Notes: generated by a model not told the origin, from the sequence alone. Numbered from the stretch's first letter, positions 1 to 7,233 are shown. The stretch is 24,029 bases of DNA from Planctomycetota bacterium (GCA_018897395.1 JAHIKV010000004.1:1-24029), one strand, 5' to 3'. Numbers and translations are program-made.

Positions 1-456
1 CACCTCCAGTTGCTCTCCACCCCCTCTCACGAGGACGCAGTTACTATTGGTTACAAAGTTCAGACCCAACTTCGACAGGGACTTCCACCCTGCTGATTCG
101 ATACACTTACAAGCGCACTAGGGTGCGTCCGCGACGCACCAATACTCTGGGTTACATAAACGTTGTCAGCATAACCGCTTACGATGTCAGTTCTTTCGTC
201 TTGACGGAAGAATCATGTTGTTCACATGCTTAATCGCCAGGTTCCAGACGACGCAAGGCAGTCTGACACTTGCATAACAGCACCAACGAGACCTGCTATC
301 AATGACAGCATCGATCAACCCAGCGTTGTAGTACTAAGCAGGTCACAAATGCAATGTAAAAGCCAATCCGCTGTGGTTTTCCGTCTGCGCAAAAACTGTG
401 CCGAACAGACGTGGAATGTCCCCTATTATTCTACAACAACTCTTGGAACCCCAGAC
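1..456. other. Left flank without a supported gene
   Basis: No convincing coding sequence is visible here. The sialidase frame is open back to an ATG at 226, but the extra 77 residues show no domain or signal peptide and their base composition looks less GC-rich than the gene body, so I treat them as untranslated leader. The stretch contains one perfect palindrome (122-140) and otherwise nothing I recognise. A TTGACG at 201-206 could be a -35 box, but no good -10 follows at the right spacing. Confidence 0.5.
122..140. repeat. Short perfect palindrome (8-bp arms, 3-base loop)
   Basis: GGTGCGTC and its exact complement GACGCACC flank the loop CGC. It is a compact hairpin-type repeat in otherwise featureless sequence upstream of the sialidase. 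It has no following T-run, so a terminator role is unlikely. Only one copy is seen in this window. Confidence 0.6.
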
Positions 457-1563
457 ATGACACGCCACTGGTTTGCAGTAATACTTCTGGTAACGCTTTC
501 GTTTTCTAACTGGGCACGGGCGGAAACGCCCCTTGAACATGTCGATGTGTTTGTCTCCGGGAAGGATGGGTATCACACCTATCGTATCCCGGTAATCGAG
601 GCCGCCCCGGACGGGACGATCTTGGCCTTCGCTGAGGGCCGCAAGTACAACGCTGGCGACCCGGGCTGTAACAACGAGATCGACCTCGTCTTCAAACGGA
701 GTGCCGACAACGGTCGCACCTGGTCGCTAATGCAAGTCATCGAACATGCGGGGACGAACTGGTCGTCAGCCAATCCTGCCACCGTGGTTGACCGGCAAAC
801 CGGTAAGGTATGGCTTCTGTACATTCGCTGCAAACCTGGCCGGAACACCTACAAAGCGAGGCCTGGTACCGACGACAGTCAAGTTATTGTGCGCTCGAGC
901 GACGACAACGGCCGCACCTGGTCGGAGCCCACCGACCTGACTGCGGTTAGCCGCGACATGAAAGATCCGAAATGGGGAATAACCGTGGTTGGGCCCGGCG
1001 GAATGATTCAAGACAGCAAGGGGCGGCTCATCGCCGCGGCGTGGCGATACGCTCCTTTTGGCGTGTTCGCGTTTTTCAGCGAAGATCATGGCCGCACATG
1101 GCAACGTGGCCAGATCGTCCCCAGTCAAGAGGGCAACGAGAATCAGTTGGTGGAACTCTCCGACGGGTGTATTCTTACGGACTTCCGCGCAGAATTGAAA
1201 TCGTTTCGATGGATGGCCAAGAGCCGCGACGGCGGCCGCACCTGGGGCGAGCCGCGTCGGGGACTGCCGGTCTCGCCGGTTTGCTGCGCCATCGAACGTT
1301 ACACGCTCAAATCCGCCGGCGACGACCGCGACCGAATCCTTTGGACCGGTCCCAAAGGTCCCAAGCGGAACAATCTGGTGGTCCGCATCAGCTACGACGA
1401 AGGCCAAACCTTTCCGGACGAACGACAAATCGTCTCCGGCTCCGCAGCCTACTCCGACCTAGCCGTTTTGAAGGACAAAAGTGTAGCGGTGCTTTGGGAG
1501 CGGAACAACTACCGCTACATTACGTTCACGCGGCTCACGCGGGAATTCCTAAAGAAGAAATAG
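457..1563 (+). CDS. Secreted exo-alpha-sialidase (GH33-like, BNR/Asp-box repeats)
   Basis: The product is probably a secreted sialidase that removes terminal sialic acids from glycoconjugates. Starting at ATG 457 gives 368 residues beginning with a good signal peptide (about residues 1-22, cleavage after ARA). The YRIP motif at 42-45 carries the conserved catalytic-site Arg, followed by LAFAEGR. Five Asp boxes are visible (SADNGRTW, SDDNGRTW, SEDHGRTW, SRDGGRTW and a degenerate SYDEGQTF), as expected for a six-bladed propeller. NENQLVEL and the C-terminal AYSDLAVL fit the conserved Glu and Tyr of the active site. Length is normal for a single-domain bacterial sialidase. The in-frame upstream ATG at 226 is rejected because the signal peptide begins at 457. 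No strong ribosome binding site is visible. Family assignment is firm; true substrate is inferred and could be another sugar acid. Confidence 0.88.
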   Translation: MTRHWFAVILLVTLSFSNWARAETPLEHVDVFVSGKDGYHTYRIPVIEAAPDGTILAFAEGRKYNAGDPGCNNEIDLVFKRSADNGRTWSLMQVIEHAGTNWSSANPATVVDRQTGKVWLLYIRCKPGRNTYKARPGTDDSQVIVRSSDDNGRTWSEPTDLTAVSRDMKDPKWGITVVGPGGMIQDSKGRLIAAAWRYAPFGVFAFFSEDHGRTWQRGQIVPSQEGNENQLVELSDGCILTDFRAELKSFRWMAKSRDGGRTWGEPRRGLPVSPVCCAIERYTLKSAGDDRDRILWTGPKGPKRNNLVVRISYDEGQTFPDERQIVSGSAAYSDLAVLKDKSVAVLWERNNYRYITFTRLTREFLKKK

Positions 1564-1564
1564 G

Positions 1565-1909
1565 GTGATAAAGGGGACGCAGCTCTTTTCTCTTCCTCCG
1601 CGATGGAAATATGCCACCGTTTATGCCGGCGTTGTGACCGTCGTGGTCGAGGCCGTTACGCTGGCGATGCGGTTCGGCACGGGCATGAGCGCGGCCGACT
1701 TCAACGCCACCGAGCCGCCGCTGCTGTTGCAGATTCATCATCTGTTCTGGTGCCTTCCGCTGCTGTTGATTGTGCCGCTTGTCTGGCGCAAACCGAAGCT
1801 CTGCGGCGCGCTGTTGGGCATCAGTATCGGCCTGATTGTCAGCGACCTGCTGCATCATTTCGTTGTGCTGCCGCTGACGGTCGGCAACACCGGCTGGCAC
1901 TGGCCGTAA
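1565..1909 (+). CDS. Small integral membrane protein, unknown function
   Basis: This 114-residue protein has about three hydrophobic segments (roughly residues 18-36, 57-75 and 79-101) separated by short polar turns, so it is probably an inner-membrane protein. I do not recognise a family. The only usable start that keeps the first membrane segment is GTG at 1565, one base after the sialidase stop codon, suggesting co-transcription and possibly translational coupling. The first residues (IKGTQLFS) come from AAAGGGGAC-type sequence that looks a little like the arms of the 79-bp palindrome found elsewhere in the window, so the extreme N-terminus may be repeat-derived or the true start may differ. 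Confidence 0.55.
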   Translation: MIKGTQLFSLPPRWKYATVYAGVVTVVVEAVTLAMRFGTGMSAADFNATEPPLLLQIHHLFWCLPLLLIVPLVWRKPKLCGALLGISIGLIVSDLLHHFVVLPLTVGNTGWHWP

Positions 1910-1921
1910 ACAATATCGAGG

Positions 1922-1939
1922 ACGCCCGTAAACGGGCGT
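1922..1939. terminator. Hairpin followed by GGTTTT, possible terminator or REP-type repeat
   Basis: ACGCCCG and CGGGCGT pair around a TAAA loop 12 bases after the stop of the small membrane protein, followed by GG and a run of four T. It could end the sialidase operon. Because a second hairpin of the REP-pair family follows at 1959-1982, it may equally be part of a compound repeat. Confidence 0.4.
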
Positions 1940-1958
1940 GGTTTTCGCGGTCAACCCG

Positions 1959-1990
1959 GCCCGCCGTGTATTCACGGCGGGCTAAATGGG
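1959..1990. repeat. REP-pair family, half copy 1
   Basis: A 10-bp stem (GCCCGCCGTG, loop TATT) is followed by the family tail GCTAAATGG. The similarity to the copy at 18911-18993 continues rightward (TATTCCCGGACAC in both) into the 3' end of the minus-strand GH10-like gene. The partner hairpin of full copies is missing here. It lies between convergent genes. Confidence 0.7.
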
Positions 1991-1991
1991 A

Positions 1992-3530
1992 CTATTCCCG
2001 GACACTCTTCAGATACTTCCGTCGGATCGCGGCCAGGGTGCGCAAGGCGGGCTTGGCCTGACGGCGGTCGTCAAACAGACCGCCGTGCGGGAAATCGTGC
2101 GGCCGGCTGTCGTGAAGTTGGTTCCAGAGCACGCCCTGGATCGACTGCCGGGCCAACGCAAAGGGAATCAGCCGCGCCGCAAACGACTGTTGGGCCGCGG
2201 GCGTCCAACTGCCCGGCCGCAGAGCGACCTTGCGGACGGCCAGCGGATCGTCGTGATACGCGCTGGGCGCGCACAGCGAAAGCCACAACGGCAGCCCCAG
2301 CAAGCTCCAGGCGTCCAATTGCCGGTTGAACTCCAAAATGTGTCGCGGCATCGTTCCGCCGGGAAAGTAGCCGAGGTTCATCTCCATCATCAGGCCCGAC
2401 AGCCCGATGTCCGCTCGGATGAGCGTGTCGGCAAAATGAAACGGAGGAAAGTCCACGTGCCGCTCGCGCATGTACTCGGCCCAGGGCTGGTCGAAAGAGA
2501 CCAGCGCCGGCGTATCGGGGTCCAGCTCGCGGGTCAATTCGACGGTCCGGGCGACTAGCCGCAGGCGCTCCTGCTCGGACATGGCCAGCACGTCGGAATT
2601 GACCCGCCCGGCACAGATCCAATAGTCGACCTGGCCGCGATACCGATTGACGGTCGCGCGAACCAGCGTCGAGACGAACTCCAACACGTTCTCGAAATCG
2701 TCCTCGAACAAGTAGAGCCAGTCGGGCAGGTCGCGGTGGTCCAGCAGCAGCAAGGGTCCGGCGACGACCTTCAGCCCGTGCTTGCGGCACCACTGGATCT
2801 GCCGGTCGTTGGTGGTCCAGGAGAAACGGCCCTCGGTCGATTCGGTCTCGCGCCAGCAGATGGGCACTTCGGCGGCGTTGAAGGTCATGAGGAACTGCCG
2901 CGATGTGTGGTCGTCCAGCAGATCGGCGCCAAGCTCGGCGCCGAGCAGTGGAAAAGGTGTCGGGCACCGTTTGCCGGCACGGCCCTTCGGGTGCTCCGCA
3001 CAAACGGTTCCTGACACCTTTTCCCGACGTCGAGCGGCAAAGACCTGTTCGGTATATGCGGCGGCCAGCAGATTGGCGGCCTCCAGGGCCGCGCGGAGCG
3101 ACTCGTCCGAATATCGGGCGGAGACCGCCGGATTGTTTTGCTCGACGGCCGCGTGCGAAAACCGCTCGATGGCCGTCGCCAGCTTGCCCCCAACCGCCTT
3201 GGGCACAGCCAGCCCGATCAACTGCCATTCGGAAAGTTGATTGCGGACCTGCACGATCGTGCCGCGGACGAGTTCCAGCGGCAGCAGATACGGCTCCGTT
3301 CGCTCGATGAGGCTTCCGGTGGAGAGGGTCAACTCCCCATGTCCCTCGACCGGCCAGGGGGCGTGGAGATTGGCGGAGTCGGAAACCGAGCGATGGAGGA
3401 CGAGCGTATCCCCCTCGACGGCAGTGCGCACCGGCCAACTCGTCCGGTCGATGCCCGCGAGATACGCCTGCCGGGCCAATTGTTCCGTGTTGCGTTCGGC
3501 CGGGAAGACACGAAATCGCATCATGCCCAT
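1992..3530 (-). CDS. GH10-like (beta/alpha)8 protein with in-frame palindromic insert
   Basis: The 512-residue product has an N-terminal beta-rich part and a C-terminal TIM-barrel-like region resembling family 10 glycoside hydrolases (xylanase-like) as found in planctomycetes. Supporting segments include QFLMTFNAAEVPICW, a WTTNDRQIQWCRKHGLKVVAGPLL strand-helix region and LGLPLWLSL. Where true GH10 enzymes carry the acid/base Glu (WDVVNE), this protein has YWICAGRVNSD, so the catalytic Glu seems absent and hydrolase activity is doubtful. Residues about 170-194 are encoded by the palindromic element at 2950-3024. No signal peptide is evident. ATG 3530 is chosen because GAGG lies 11 bases upstream; Met codons at 3524 and 3521 are alternatives. 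The TAG stop lies in repeat-family sequence. Function is unknown beyond the fold. Confidence 0.72.
   Translation of the reverse strand: MGMMRFRVFPAERNTEQLARQAYLAGIDRTSWPVRTAVEGDTLVLHRSVSDSANLHAPWPVEGHGELTLSTGSLIERTEPYLLPLELVRGTIVQVRNQLSEWQLIGLAVPKAVGGKLATAIERFSHAAVEQNNPAVSARYSDESLRAALEAANLLAAAYTEQVFAARRREKVSGTVCAEHPKGRAGKRCPTPFPLLGAELGADLLDDHTSRQFLMTFNAAEVPICWRETESTEGRFSWTTNDRQIQWCRKHGLKVVAGPLLLLDHRDLPDWLYLFEDDFENVLEFVSTLVRATVNRYRGQVDYWICAGRVNSDVLAMSEQERLRLVARTVELTRELDPDTPALVSFDQPWAEYMRERHVDFPPFHFADTLIRADIGLSGLMMEMNLGYFPGGTMPRHILEFNRQLDAWSLLGLPLWLSLCAPSAYHDDPLAVRKVALRPGSWTPAAQQSFAARLIPFALARQSIQGVLWNQLHDSRPHDFPHGGLFDDRRQAKPALRTLAAIRRKYLKSVRE
2950..3024. repeat. Coding palindromic element, copy A (in GH10-like gene)
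   Basis: This is a 75-bp version of the element, exactly 25 codons. Outer arms of about 23 bases pair with one mismatch and one G-T pair. The innermost arm pair is changed to G-C (CCGTTT with AAACGG) where the other copies have T-A, which is a compensatory change. Head hairpins are kept, with loop changes only: GCCG-GCA-CGGC, CC-TTCG-GG and GTGC-TCC-GCAC. It is read in the host gene as EKVSGTVCAEHPKGRAGKR. Confidence 0.9.
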
Positions 3531-3652
3531 CGGGTCGGCGTCCTCGATAAGAAAATGGGGGTGTCAACGCTGTCAGTCTACACGAGCCGGCTTGGCCCGG
3601 CAAGCGGATTGGCGACATCTAGCCATTCGTCCGCCGGCCCGGTATATTTTTA

Positions 3653-3698
3653 GTGGATAGTGGATAGGGGGTAGTGGGTAGTGGGTAGTGGGTAGTGG
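3653..3698. repeat. Heptamer minisatellite, left block (TAGTGGG units)
   Basis: About six to seven tandem 7-bp units run TAGTGGA, TAGTGGA, TAGGGGG, then four TAGTGGG. It is the reverse complement of the longer block at 3782-3867, so the two can pair into a long hairpin or cruciform with an 83-base loop. Confidence 0.85.
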
Positions 3699-3726
3699 GA
3701 GCTAGGATACTTTTCACCGGGGTGCG

Positions 3727-3742
3727 AAACCGCAAGCGGTTC
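3727..3742. repeat. AAACCGC-AA-GCGGTTT palindrome, copy 1
   Basis: This short inverted repeat (last base C instead of T here) sits in the loop between the two heptamer blocks. Further copies are at 9465-9480 (perfect) and 16147-16162 (partial, inside coaX), so it is a small dispersed repeat family. Confidence 0.7.
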
Positions 3743-3781
3743 GTCAGCTCGTTCATAACTTCCCGGACGAATGACTCCGAT

Positions 3782-3867
3782 CCACTACCCACTACCCACT
3801 ACCCACTACCCACTACCCACTACCCACTACCCACTACCCACTACCCACTACCCACTACCCACTACCC
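3782..3867. repeat. Heptamer minisatellite, right block (CCCACTA units)
   Basis: About twelve nearly perfect tandem copies of the 7-bp unit CCCACTA end a few bases before the purC ATG. In the purC frame the array would read as a repeating LPTTHYP peptide, but purC homology begins only after it. The array replaces the region where a ribosome binding site would be expected. Confidence 0.92.
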
Positions 3868-3871
3868 GCTA

Positions 3872-4753
3872 ATGTCCACCGTAATCCGAGAGACATCGTT
3901 GGCCGGTCTGCCGGTATCGAAGGGAAAAGTACGCGACATCTACGACCTGGGCGATCGGCTGTTGCTGGTAAGCACGGACCGGATCAGTGCGTTCGATTGG
4001 GTGCTTCCGACGGGGATTCCCGACAAGGGGCGCGTGCTGACGCAAATCGCCGCCTTCTGGTTTCAATTGCTCGACGAGCCAAACCATCTGATATCGACCG
4101 ACGTCGAGGAGATGGACCTTCCGCCGGGCACGGACATGGAACTGTTCGCCGGTCGCTCGACGCTCTGCCGAAAGACGGAAGTCGTGCCGATCGAGTGCGT
4201 CGTCCGTGGATATCTGGCCGGATCGGGTTGGAAGGAATACCAACGGAGCGGCACGGTCTGCGGCGTCGGGTTGCCCGCCGGTCTGACGGAGTGCGCCCAA
4301 CTGCCGGAGCCGATTTTCACCCCTTCGACGAAAGCCGCCGAGGGTCACGACGAGAACATTTCGTTCGAGCGGATGGTGGAGATCGTCGGCCGCGAATTGT
4401 CCGAGGAATTGCGGCGTCGCAGCCTGCGGATATTCCGGCGCGGGGCGGAGCACGCCCGGGAGCGGGGCATCGTCGTCGCCGACACGAAGTTCGAGTTCGG
4501 CCGGATCGGCGACGAGTTGCTGTTGATCGACGAGGTGCTCACGCCCGACAGTTCTCGTTTCTGGCCGGCCGATCAGTATGCCCCCGGTCACGGCCAGCCG
4601 TCGTTCGACAAACAGTTTGTGCGCGACTGGCTTTCGACGACCGACTGGGACAAGAACAGTCCTCCGCCTCCGCTGCCGGACGAAGTGGTGGCGAAAACGC
4701 GGCAAAAATACGTCGAAGCCTACCAGCGGCTGACCGATCGGAAGTATAATTAA
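3872..4753 (+). CDS. purC: Phosphoribosylaminoimidazole-succinocarboxamide synthase (SAICAR synthetase)
   Basis: PurC joins CAIR and aspartate with ATP hydrolysis to give SAICAR in de novo purine synthesis, in the cytoplasm. From ATG 3872 the protein has 293 residues, normal for the longer, yeast-like form. Visible signatures are KGKVRDIYDLGDRLLLVSTD (residues 17-36), ISAFDWVLPTGIPDKG (38-53), IECVVRGYLAGSGWKEY (107-123), PSTKAAEGHDENI (151-163), and DTKFEFG (204-210) followed by LLIDEVLTPDSSRFW. The frame is open 59 codons further upstream, but that part is translated heptamer satellite and has no homology, so ATG 3872 is chosen. The start follows CTACCCGCTA with no Shine-Dalgarno sequence, so translation initiation must be unusual or SD-independent. 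The neighbours are not purine genes. Confidence 0.96.
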   Translation: MSTVIRETSLAGLPVSKGKVRDIYDLGDRLLLVSTDRISAFDWVLPTGIPDKGRVLTQIAAFWFQLLDEPNHLISTDVEEMDLPPGTDMELFAGRSTLCRKTEVVPIECVVRGYLAGSGWKEYQRSGTVCGVGLPAGLTECAQLPEPIFTPSTKAAEGHDENISFERMVEIVGRELSEELRRRSLRIFRRGAEHARERGIVVADTKFEFGRIGDELLLIDEVLTPDSSRFWPADQYAPGHGQPSFDKQFVRDWLSTTDWDKNSPPPPLPDEVVAKTRQKYVEAYQRLTDRKYN

Positions 4754-4780
4754 CTCTGTCGGATTGGCCGTGTGTCGGGA

Positions 4781-4810
4781 TTGATATATAGCAAGAGTGC
4801 ATGATATAAT
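4781..4810 (+). promoter_or_regulatory. Promoter of the first hicBA module
   Basis: TTGATA (4781-4786) and a perfect TATAAT (4805-4810) are separated by 18 bases, a good sigma-70 match, with the start codon of hicB 43 bases downstream. The sequence TGATATA occurs twice, at 4782-4788 and 4802-4808, exactly 20 bp (about two helix turns) apart and overlapping both boxes. It could be a binding site for autoregulation by HicB, which is known for this family but inferred here. Confidence 0.7.
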
Positions 4811-4853
4811 CGGATTTTGTTTTCAAGAAGCCCAATACAGCCGGGGGAGTCCC

Positions 4854-5060
4854 ATGAGACTCAAAGTAATCGTTCACGATGCGGAAGAGGGCGGCTATTG
4901 GGCCGAAGTGCCCTCGATTCCAGGTTGTGCTACCCAGGGCGACACGTTTGAGGAACTCCTGCGAAATCTCTACGAAGCCGTCGAAGGATGTTTATCCGTT
5001 GATGTGACGCCGCCACCGCCGACTGTCTCCAATGCTCGAGTGATCGAGATCGCGGTATGA
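4854..5060 (+). CDS. hicB: HicB-family antitoxin
   Basis: This 68-residue protein is a typical HicB partial RNase-H-fold domain: RLKVIVHDAEEGGYW, then VPSIPGCATQGDTFEE and a helix LLRNLYEAVEGCL. HicB proteins neutralise the HicA mRNA-cleaving toxin and often repress their own promoter. The start at ATG 4854 is preceded by GGGGGAG (4843-4849); an in-frame ATG at 4797 lies upstream of the -10 box and is rejected. There is no separate C-terminal DNA-binding domain, as in many short HicB proteins. Its last four bases overlap the hicA start (ATGA), giving antitoxin-first order and translational coupling. Confidence 0.87.
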   Translation: MRLKVIVHDAEEGGYWAEVPSIPGCATQGDTFEELLRNLYEAVEGCLSVDVTPPPPTVSNARVIEIAV

Positions 5061-5263
5061 AATCGATCGCCGGGAAAGACTTGAAAAAGGCCGTGGAGCG
5101 TAATGGTTGGGCACTGCTGCGCGTGCGAGGAAGCCACCACATCTATGGCAAGCCGGGCAGTAATATCCGGCTTTCAATCCTGATACACGGAAATGCGGCG
5201 CTCAAGAAAGGACTGCTGAATCATCTGTTGAAGGTGGCCGGATTGACCGAAAGCGATCTTTAG
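5057..5263 (+). CDS. hicA: HicA-family toxin (mRNA interferase)
   Basis: HicA is a small double-stranded-RNA-binding-fold protein that cleaves mRNA and is held inactive by HicB. The 68 residues show the family pattern GKDLKKAVERNGW (6-18), then RVRGSHHIY (22-30) containing the catalytic His in the GSHH motif, a beta strand with LSILIHGN, and the C-terminal helix LLNHLLKVAGL. It appears intact. The ATG at 5057 overlaps the hicB stop codon. The module stands alone between purC and the glycosyltransferase block, with no mobile-element genes next to it. Confidence 0.88.
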   Translation: MKSIAGKDLKKAVERNGWALLRVRGSHHIYGKPGSNIRLSILIHGNAALKKGLLNHLLKVAGLTESDL

Positions 5264-5485
5264 AGCAGTGTCCTGTAACACGACGAAGGAATTTGGATCG
5301 TTGAGCTAATCTACCGAGTGCAATGGGATCGATGTTTCGCCGTTAATCTTCCGCTTTCTCCCGGGTTTCTCCAGCCGCCTGCTATTGCTTGCTTTCGGCG
5401 GTCGAAGTATACTGCGGCCCCCCCGTGGATTAGTTTCATGTGTCCGGGGCGTTTTCCGTCGTTCGACTTTTTCGCATAGGTTGTC

Positions 5486-7225
5486 ATGGGGCTGCTTCTT
5501 CCGTTTCAGCCGGCGGCGGCCGACTATCCAAACCATCTTGCCCTGCCGCGGCCGGAACGCTTGCGTCTTCCGCCGGCCGGATGGCTGCTGACGGCGATGG
5601 TATTGCTGTGCCTCGCGCCGCGGGCGATGATGGCGCTGCGGATCACGAGCGTTTGCCCCGACGGAGTGCTCTACATCCATGCCGCGAAAGCCATCGAATC
5701 GGGCAATCTCCACATGGCGTTTCGAGACCTGGACCTAAACACCTATCCGATCATTCTCGCGGCATTGCATCGTCTGGGACTAGATTGGGAGCTGGCCGCC
5801 GGACTTTGGGGAGTGACGATCTCCAGCCTTGTGGTGCTGCCGCTTTGGGGTTGGGCCAGGCGGCAGTTCGACGACCGCGTGGCATTGCTGGCCTGTATGC
5901 TCTACGCCGTCCATCCTAAGTTCATCGAGTGGAGTCCGGAGGTCATGCGCGACCCGACCTTCTGGATGCTCTTCATGCTGGCGATCTATTGGATGTGGCG
6001 TGCGGTGACGGAAGTTCGCCACCGCTATTTCCTCGCCGCCGGCGTCGCGATCATCCTGGCCTCGCTGACCCGCGTCGAGGGCCTGTTTCTGCTGATACCG
6101 CTCGTTCTGTGGACATTTTGGCGCTGGCGGGCTTTGGCGCCGGCTTGGCTGGCATTGGGGCCGGAAAAGGTGCCAGGAACCTTTTGTGCGAAGCACCCGA
6201 AGGGCCGTTCCGGCAAAAGGTTCCTGGCACCTTTTCCGGCTTTTCCGGCTCGCGGCAAGTTGCTCCTCGGCGTGGTGTTGTGTGTGGTGATATTTCCCGC
6301 GCTGCTGTTGCTGGTCAATATAGCGTGGTTGCACGGCCGCCACGGCTGGACCCTGCTCCGGCTCGACCCGCTGGAGCGCGTGCAGCCGTGGCTCGAACAC
6401 CTTTTCGGCCAAGCGCCGGCCGACGGCGGCAACAGTCCGGCGGCGTCGATGACCGTCGGCCGGATGGCCTGGGTATTCTTTCCCACGATGACGCGCGGGC
6501 TGTCGCCGATCTTCGCACTGTTGATGTTCGGCGGGATATGGGGATGGCGCCGCGTCTGGTCCCGACGCGATCATCAACCGCTGTTCTACACCGCCGTGGT
6601 AATCATGTGCGGAATCTGGATCCATCTTTGGTACGGCCAGAACATCTGCCCGCGCTACGCGCTGCCGATCGTGTTGATGGCCTCGCCGCTGGCCGCGTTG
6701 GGTCTGTTGGGGTTGGTGGCCCGATTGTCGCGCGTAGCGGAGTGGTTTCGCCGGCGGGTCCGCCCCGACACGATTGCCACGGTCGTGTTCGGCGTGATAT
6801 TCGCCGCCAATCTGACCGCCGCCATGACCAGCAGTCGAGCGTATTTCGCCGGTAGGCGGACGGCCGTCGACGTGGGGCATTGGGTGCTTCGGGAGTTTCC
6901 ACGCCCCACGGTACTGGCCGGTCCGCTCGGAGTGACGCCGATCGTCAGCTACTACGCCGCCGAATCGCCGTATCGAGCGTTTCGCTGCGATGCGAAAGAC
7001 GAGTTCATCTTGAAAATGATCGAGAACAGCCGGGCCGACGTCGTGCTATTCAGGCCGGCGAAGCAACTTACCGAGGACCGATGCGCGGCGTTGGTCGAAC
7101 GATCGCGGCGCTTGGGAATGGCGCCGGTGCGCCCGGACGCCATGCCGACCGACGAACCCGGATTCATTATCCTCGTCCGTGCCACCCGAAAGGACCTTGT
7201 GGAAACGCCATTGCACCCGCCGTAA
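5486..7225 (+). CDS. GT39/ArnT-like polytopic membrane glycosyltransferase with palindromic insert
   Basis: The 579-residue product is an integral-membrane GT-C glycosyltransferase of the dolichyl-phosphate-mannose/ArnT type, which moves a sugar from a lipid-linked donor to a lipid or protein acceptor on the outer face of the inner membrane. About ten hydrophobic segments are visible. The first long loop carries CPDGVLYIHAAKAI (57-70), the place of the acidic catalytic motif, and LTRVEGLFLLIPL follows at about 193-206. Residues about 226-251 are encoded by the palindromic element at 6161-6239 and sit in a loop between membrane segments. ATG 5486 has no clear Shine-Dalgarno. It is followed by a GT2 and a GT4 on the same strand, so a role in building envelope glycolipid is likely. 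The sugar transferred is unknown. Confidence 0.8.
   Translation: MGLLLPFQPAAADYPNHLALPRPERLRLPPAGWLLTAMVLLCLAPRAMMALRITSVCPDGVLYIHAAKAIESGNLHMAFRDLDLNTYPIILAALHRLGLDWELAAGLWGVTISSLVVLPLWGWARRQFDDRVALLACMLYAVHPKFIEWSPEVMRDPTFWMLFMLAIYWMWRAVTEVRHRYFLAAGVAIILASLTRVEGLFLLIPLVLWTFWRWRALAPAWLALGPEKVPGTFCAKHPKGRSGKRFLAPFPAFPARGKLLLGVVLCVVIFPALLLLVNIAWLHGRHGWTLLRLDPLERVQPWLEHLFGQAPADGGNSPAASMTVGRMAWVFFPTMTRGLSPIFALLMFGGIWGWRRVWSRRDHQPLFYTAVVIMCGIWIHLWYGQNICPRYALPIVLMASPLAALGLLGLVARLSRVAEWFRRRVRPDTIATVVFGVIFAANLTAAMTSSRAYFAGRRTAVDVGHWVLREFPRPTVLAGPLGVTPIVSYYAAESPYRAFRCDAKDEFILKMIENSRADVVLFRPAKQLTEDRCAALVERSRRLGMAPVRPDAMPTDEPGFIILVRATRKDLVETPLHPP
6161..6239. repeat. Coding palindromic element, copy B (in GT39-like gene)
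   Basis: It is 79 bp long: two 25-base perfectly complementary arms around a 29-base head. Relative to the plus strand, its head is in the opposite orientation to copies A, C, D and E. Its arms carry GTGCCAGG with CCTGGCAC where copy E has GTGTCAGG with CCTGACAC, a compensated base-pair change. It is read as PEKVPGTFCAKHPKGRSGKR. Confidence 0.92.
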
Positions 7226-7233
7226 TGGGCGTT

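Larger units (their letters stand above)
3531..3871. other. Repeat-rich gap between the GH10-like gene and purC
   Basis: The two divergent genes are separated by sequence consisting largely of two inverted heptamer minisatellite blocks around an 83-base spacer. The spacer also carries one copy of the AAACCGC/GCGGTTT palindrome (3727-3742). No promoter or Shine-Dalgarno sequence for purC can be recognised: the satellite runs to within a few bases of its start codon. Confidence 0.6.

Noticed and set aside
226..456. 77-residue N-terminal extension of the sialidase from an ATG at 226
   Set aside because: A clear signal peptide starts at ATG 457, and the extension has no domain and an unlike composition.
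1564..1592. Sequence AAAGGGGACGCAGCTCTTTT as a sixth copy of the 79-bp element
   Set aside because: Only a short arm-like stretch is similar; there is no head and no second arm. At most it is a decayed remnant or chance.
3782..3867. CRISPR-like array
   Set aside because: Units are 7 bp with no spacers; it is a minisatellite.
3695..3871. LPTTHYP repeat peptide as an N-terminal extension of PurC
   Set aside because: PurC family homology begins at ATG 3872 and the upstream codons are only translated satellite.
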